DNA from: Eonycteris spelaea
Taxonomy: Eukaryota > Chordata > Mammalia > Chiroptera > Pteropodidae
DNA: 64,000 nt
NCBI GenBank assembly: GCA_003508835.1
Contig: PUFA01000162.1
Span: 2,046,001 to 2,110,000 of the forward strand
Reading direction: 5' to 3'
Made by a program: the position numbers and the translations under genes. How positions within the stretch are numbered: the first letter of the stretch is position 1; each line of letters starts with the position of its first letter. Of this stretch, positions 59,944-64,000 are shown piece after piece. Below the pieces are notes generated by a model, which searched no databases, was not told where the DNA came from, and saw only the letters and a list, made by a program, of their open reading frames with translations.

Positions 59944-61354
59944 GGATAAGAATTCATGTAGGTGGAGTGGAAAGACAAAGAAATAAAAGAAAATATAGAA
60001 AGTTGTCAGAAGAATGCATAAAATACCAGAACAAAGGATAGGTTTGAGCTTGTTGGCTCCAATAAGTGAAAAACTCCTGCCCTAGAAGACTGGCAAAAGC
60101 AGGCGGGTCATTTTTCTTTAGAAATATGTCCTTTTCGTTTGTTTCTTTTACAGCTATCTTCAGTTAGATGTTTGCTTATTTTAAAATATAAACTTATAGT
60201 TTAACAAGTTACCTAAACTAATTTGCTGTACTAAATTTAACTGAATTTCAAAGCCCCATAAGTAGAATCCTATCTGTGCTTATTTTTAATCAAATTTTTA
60301 TTTAAAAATAATCACTAGATTATTAGCAGCTACCTTCTTGAAGAATATAACTTCGTTTCTTCCATCTCCCTTGTCCAAAACTGTAGAAATGAAAAGATAC
60401 TAAATAAAGCTATTTTGTTGTTTCAATCTTGGTGTCAGATAGTAGATTTTCAGTATAAGTTTACAAAAAGCACAAGCTGCCATTCTACTCTGGGCGAATT
60501 TGCTTCAAAATAATGGCTAAGAAAATGAAGACTCAACCTTTATGGCAACAATTCAATAACAGAGAGGAGATTAAGGTCACTTGACTAAACCAGCATCCAT
60601 CACACAGCATGTCACACAGGGATTACTCATTTGGCATCACAAAATGAAGTCATTATAACCAAGGGCTGTGTCACCAGACCAGCGTCTGTTGTTCTGGAAA
60701 GAAGCTCCTTATCTTTGCCTAATGTTTTGTATTTGAGAAAGGTCTCAGCACCCAGAGTTTAACAGTCCATATCATTAGCCTGTAACTATTTTTAGAAGAA
60801 GTCGGCTCTTCTATTTCCTATATTGCCATATTTCTTATGCCACAATGTCAAAGGTGATAAAACTTGTGAGATTTTAGAGAATGTGCTCTGAGATGTGTCA
60901 GAATGTGCTTGTTGGATTGAGCTGTAGGAGAAGCTACTGAAATAACAGGTGACCACAGGAGGGGGACTCAGTCTTGACTGTGACATGAACAGGTTGTGAA
61001 CATCAAGGAGTTCTTTAAATTGTTCTTGGTTTATTTAAATGCAAACTTCTTTCTCATTTCATAAATTTCTTGTGCAGATCTTGGCTTTGATGGAAGTGTA
61101 AAACGTTATACAAAGGTAGGCGTGGGGGCACTGGAGGAGTTTAGGTGCACTTCTTTCTAACCAGGACTACACTATTTGCTGGCTGTGGACAGTAGTAAAT
61201 ACCTATCATCTAGAACTGTTTGAAGTTTAGGATTCAGCTTTTTAAGTAATTAATATTGTCTCAACAGAGAAAGCAGGCAACAAAATTAATTTTTTATTAT
61301 TATTTTAGAAAAACAGAAATACAAATCATTCAATGCATTTAGTATACTTCTTTC
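59944..61354. other. Intron 1, nothing recognised
   Basis: Unassigned. Confidence 0.4.
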
Positions 61355-61415
61355 TATGGTGCCTCCCTCAAAGTAGACGTTCAGTATTAAATGTTGGATA
61401 AATAGTAAGTTGAAC
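61355..61415 (+). mobile_element. LINE-2 3' tail
   Basis: 'TGGTGCCTCCCTCAAAGTAG' and then '...TTCAGTATTAAATGTTGGAT'. Confidence 0.45.
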
Positions 61416-62398
61416 ACTGTATCTTTGGGGTCAAATGAACACCATTGATAATATTTACTGTATTTTCTTACAGAAAGTTTTGAGAGAGATTACATGTCTT
61501 AAAGACTCTCCTCTTTCCAAAAATGATAACACTTTATACTATTTAAAAGGATTATGACAATCTAAACATAAACCATTGCCACATGTTTCTGCTTATTTTT
61601 GATGGCATGTGACTGTATAAATTGTCATTCCAACATGACATTCCAAAATCAGACAAGGAATTGATTCAAAGGATCAGATTTTTTTCCCAAAAGACTACTT
61701 TTCCTTTAAAATGTGTTTAAGTTCCTTATGATATAAAATATTTCATAATGCAACTCACTCTCCATAATCAAAGAAGAAATTTTATATGAAAAATTTTCAG
61801 ATGTGCTATCCTTCAGCTTCAGAACGTCTCATTTGGTTTACTAATTTTAATCTGTTTACCAATTAGAGACCTTGATGGGAAAGGATTCAAGAGGTTACCT
61901 GCTTCCCCTTCAAGGTATATGTTTTTTAAGAAAGATCAATCTTGACTCTCTTTCTATTTTCAAAAGTATTCATTAAAAAACTTTAAAAATTTTCCCTTCA
62001 GAATTCAGTCCCATATCTTACAAATTCTTAGTTGGTAGATTGGAATTCACAAGAGATGAATGAAAGGTTATTAGAATTAATCCCCTAGGCTGTTCTTATC
62101 TGTAGTCATTTTTATCCTGTTCATAAAATGGGTCAGTTGTAATTCTTAAATTTGTGTTAATATTAAAGTTTCTTTAGCATGAACTCCTTTTCATAGACCT
62201 TGTCCATAGACCAGAGACTTTAACAGAAAGCTAGAGATGGCATATTTTCAAAAATGCTTAAGAATGATTATTAACCAAGAGCCTCGAAGTAGACATTTTC
62301 TAGGCACAAGGGTTGGAGTAAAGGGCAGGGAATGAATGGAAAAGGATAAAAAAGAAAGAAACTAATATTTAGTAGGCTACTCCGCATCAAGCATATTG
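61416..62398. other. Intron 1, nothing recognised
   Basis: Unassigned AT-rich DNA. Confidence 0.4.
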
Positions 62399-62476
62399 TT
62401 TTTTACTATCTATGTTTACTATCTATGTTTTTTACTATCTATGTTTTTTACTATCTATGTATCTATGTTACTATCT
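62399..62476. repeat. Tandem array of 13-16-bp units
   Basis: Units at 62399-62414, 62415-62427, 62428-62443 and 62444-62459, consensus TTTTTTACTATCTATG, followed by degenerate copies. The overlapping 107-codon frame is a repeat artefact. Confidence 0.9.
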
Positions 62477-62489
62477 TATTGTATCAGCC

Positions 62490-62640
62490 CTCCAAAGCAG
62501 CTGGTTGATATGGTGGCCCAATTTTATAGGTAAATTAAGGCTCAGAGAAGTTAATGTCTTAATCAAGATCACACAGCCAGTATGTGCCCAAGTCAGAAGT
62601 CAAAATGCAGCTCTGTGTGATATCTGCCTATGTTCTTTTC
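62490..62640 (-). mobile_element. MIR SINE
   Basis: 'AAATTAAGGCTCAGAGAAGT' and 'CAAGATCACACAGCCAGTAT' in antisense MIR order. Confidence 0.75.
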
Positions 62641-63439
62641 CTGTGAAAGGATTATACCACATAAATGTTTATTGTGCATCTTGTTATAAGTGTAAGATTA
62701 CCAGGCATGCCAAACAGGAAAATATACACTACTAGATCTTCAACTAGGAAATAATTAACCTTGTAATTTTAGATATTTTCTCAAACGAACAGTAAGCCTA
62801 AAGAAACATCGAGGACTCTATTGTAATAAATGATTAGAAAGAAACACAGAATATTATTTTATGAAGCAACTTAATTTCAAAATTCGTTGGAAGCTCTTTA
62901 TGGGAAAAACATTAAATTTGGTGGGATTCACTGCAGTGAGGTTGAAAGGGAGAGTTGGAGGTTTCAATGAGATATCTCTGAGCTGTTCACTGCTGAAAAT
63001 ATTTCAGTCTCCTGAAGATAGTTGCCAGTGATCTTAAAGCTGAACATAGAGACAACAAGCTGGAGGGGACTATGTATACCTGTTGTCTTCAATTCCTGCC
63101 TCTCAGTTCTGCAGGTACTGGTGTTTTCAGCTCTGCTGCTCCTCTTATTTTTCTTCCCAAAACTATGCTGACAACTCTGTCCTGTTATTACTTCCTCTTA
63201 TATCTTCTTTGCCTTTGCTGATTTAAACAAAATGTTTACACTTTCAATTTAATAGATTTTATTTCTAGAGGTAGTGGAGATAAATGCATGTGTTCTGTAT
63301 AATACACACAAACCCCCCCAAATGTGTGTGTGCTCATTCTGAGGAGACTGACTTCCATTACAGTTCATAACTCTTGCCTTTTTACTGTTATTTTTTCTCC
63401 TTTTCCTGTCTCCTAACTTCCATGCCTTTCTATTTTTTA
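62641..63439. other. Intron 1, nothing recognised
   Basis: Unassigned; T/C-rich toward the right. Confidence 0.4.
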
Positions 63440-64000
63440 TTTTATTTTATTTTAAATTAAATTTATTGGGGTGGCATTGGTTAATAAAATTATATAGGTT
63501 TCAAGTATATAATTCAATAATATGTCATATGTATATTGCATTGTCTGTTCACACCCAAAGTCAAATCTCCTTCTGTTACCATACATTTGATCTCCTTTAG
63601 CCTTATCTACCTCTCTCCTCCCCCTTTTCCTCTGATAACTACCAACCTGTTGTCTGTGCCTATGAGTTTTTGTTTATCTTGTTCATTTGTTGCTTTCAGT
63701 TTTATATCCCACATATAAGTGAAATCATGTGGTTCTCAACATCTTCTGTCTGACTTATTTTGCTTAGCATGATAATCTTAAGATCCATCCATGTGTCACA
63801 AATGGCAGTATTTCATCTTTTCTTGTGGCTGAGTAATTTTCCATCGTATAAATGTATCACATCTTTACCCAGTCATCTATTGAAGGACGCTTTGTTTCCA
63901 TGTCTTTGCCACTGTGAATAATGCTGCAATGAACATTGGGGTGCATATATCTTTACAGATAAATTTTCAGAAGAGAGATTTCTGGGTCATATGGTAATTC
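63440..64000 (-). mobile_element. LINE-1 3' end, bat-like lineage, cut by the window edge
   Basis: Left edge is a TTTTA-rich tract (antisense A-tail), then 'AAATTTATTGGGGTGGCATT', 'GTTCACACCCAAAGTCAAAT', 'ATACATTTGATCTCCTTTAG', '...CATATAAGTGAAATCATG' and 'CAATGAACATTGGGGTGCAT'. Continues beyond 64000. Confidence 0.8.

Larger units (their letters stand above)
34326..64000 (+). other. PRKG1: Start of PRKG1 intron 1 (open at the right edge)
   Basis: Everything right of the donor to the window end is intronic on the plus strand, since no further PRKG1 coding exon appears. PRKG1 is known as a very large gene with long introns, so 29.7 kb without a second exon is expected. Repeats and motifs inside are listed separately. 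Confidence 0.85.

Noticed and set aside
1..64000. tRNA, rRNA, CRISPR arrays, operons or a novel multi-gene system
   Set aside because: None was found. The window is vertebrate nuclear DNA with one exon, so such systems are not expected.

Overview
The window looks like one stretch of a placental-mammal nuclear chromosome, about 64 kb long. It is AT-rich, gene-poor and full of old interspersed repeats, with one sharp GC/CpG-rich island near 33.66-34.97 kb. The only real protein-coding sequence I can support is a single exon at 34060-34325 (+). It encodes the first 88 codons, plus two bases of codon 89, of cGMP-dependent protein kinase 1, isoform alpha (PRKG1). No other coding exon of the kinase is visible, so the rest of the window is about 34 kb of upstream sequence with promoter and about 30 kb of the start of intron 1. 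The taxon is inferred from the LINE-1 3' ends at about 23.09 kb, 21.66 kb and 63.44 kb. These resemble the L1 lineage I associate with bats, and no young lineage-specific SINE is seen. That fits a bat, perhaps a fruit bat, but it is recalled from memory and not proven.

Layout: 0.18-2.86 kb is a 5'-truncated L1 on the minus strand with a broken ORF2. 3-33 kb is intergenic upstream DNA. It holds MIR and L2 relics, MaLR-type LTRs, hAT and Tigger DNA-transposon fossils, several L1 3' fragments, and a 3.1-kb half-L1 (HAL1-like) element at 23.09-26.21 kb. 33.66-34.06 kb is the candidate promoter and 5' UTR, with GC boxes, a G-quadruplex motif, an NRF1-like site, an inverted CCAAT box and a (CCG)6 run. 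34.06-34.33 kb is the coding exon. 34.33-64 kb is intron 1, with GC-rich sequence for the first ~650 bp and then AT-rich DNA. The intron carries MIR, L2 and MER20 copies, a solo MaLR LTR with an intact target-site duplication, microsatellites and, at the right edge, another minus-strand L1 that runs out of the window.

Function: the exon alone encodes the isoform-specific regulatory head of the kinase: a leucine-zipper coiled coil, a redox-sensitive cysteine and the autoinhibitory segment. The CpG island just upstream would drive this isoform. Everything else is best read as non-coding DNA. I found no tRNA, rRNA, CRISPR array or unknown multi-gene system. The most notable non-genic items are a 33-bp L1 micro-insertion with a perfect 13-bp target duplication, the HAL1-like element, the promoter G4/GC cluster, a stop codon created by the exon-1 splice donor, and a few unexplained inverted and tandem repeats.
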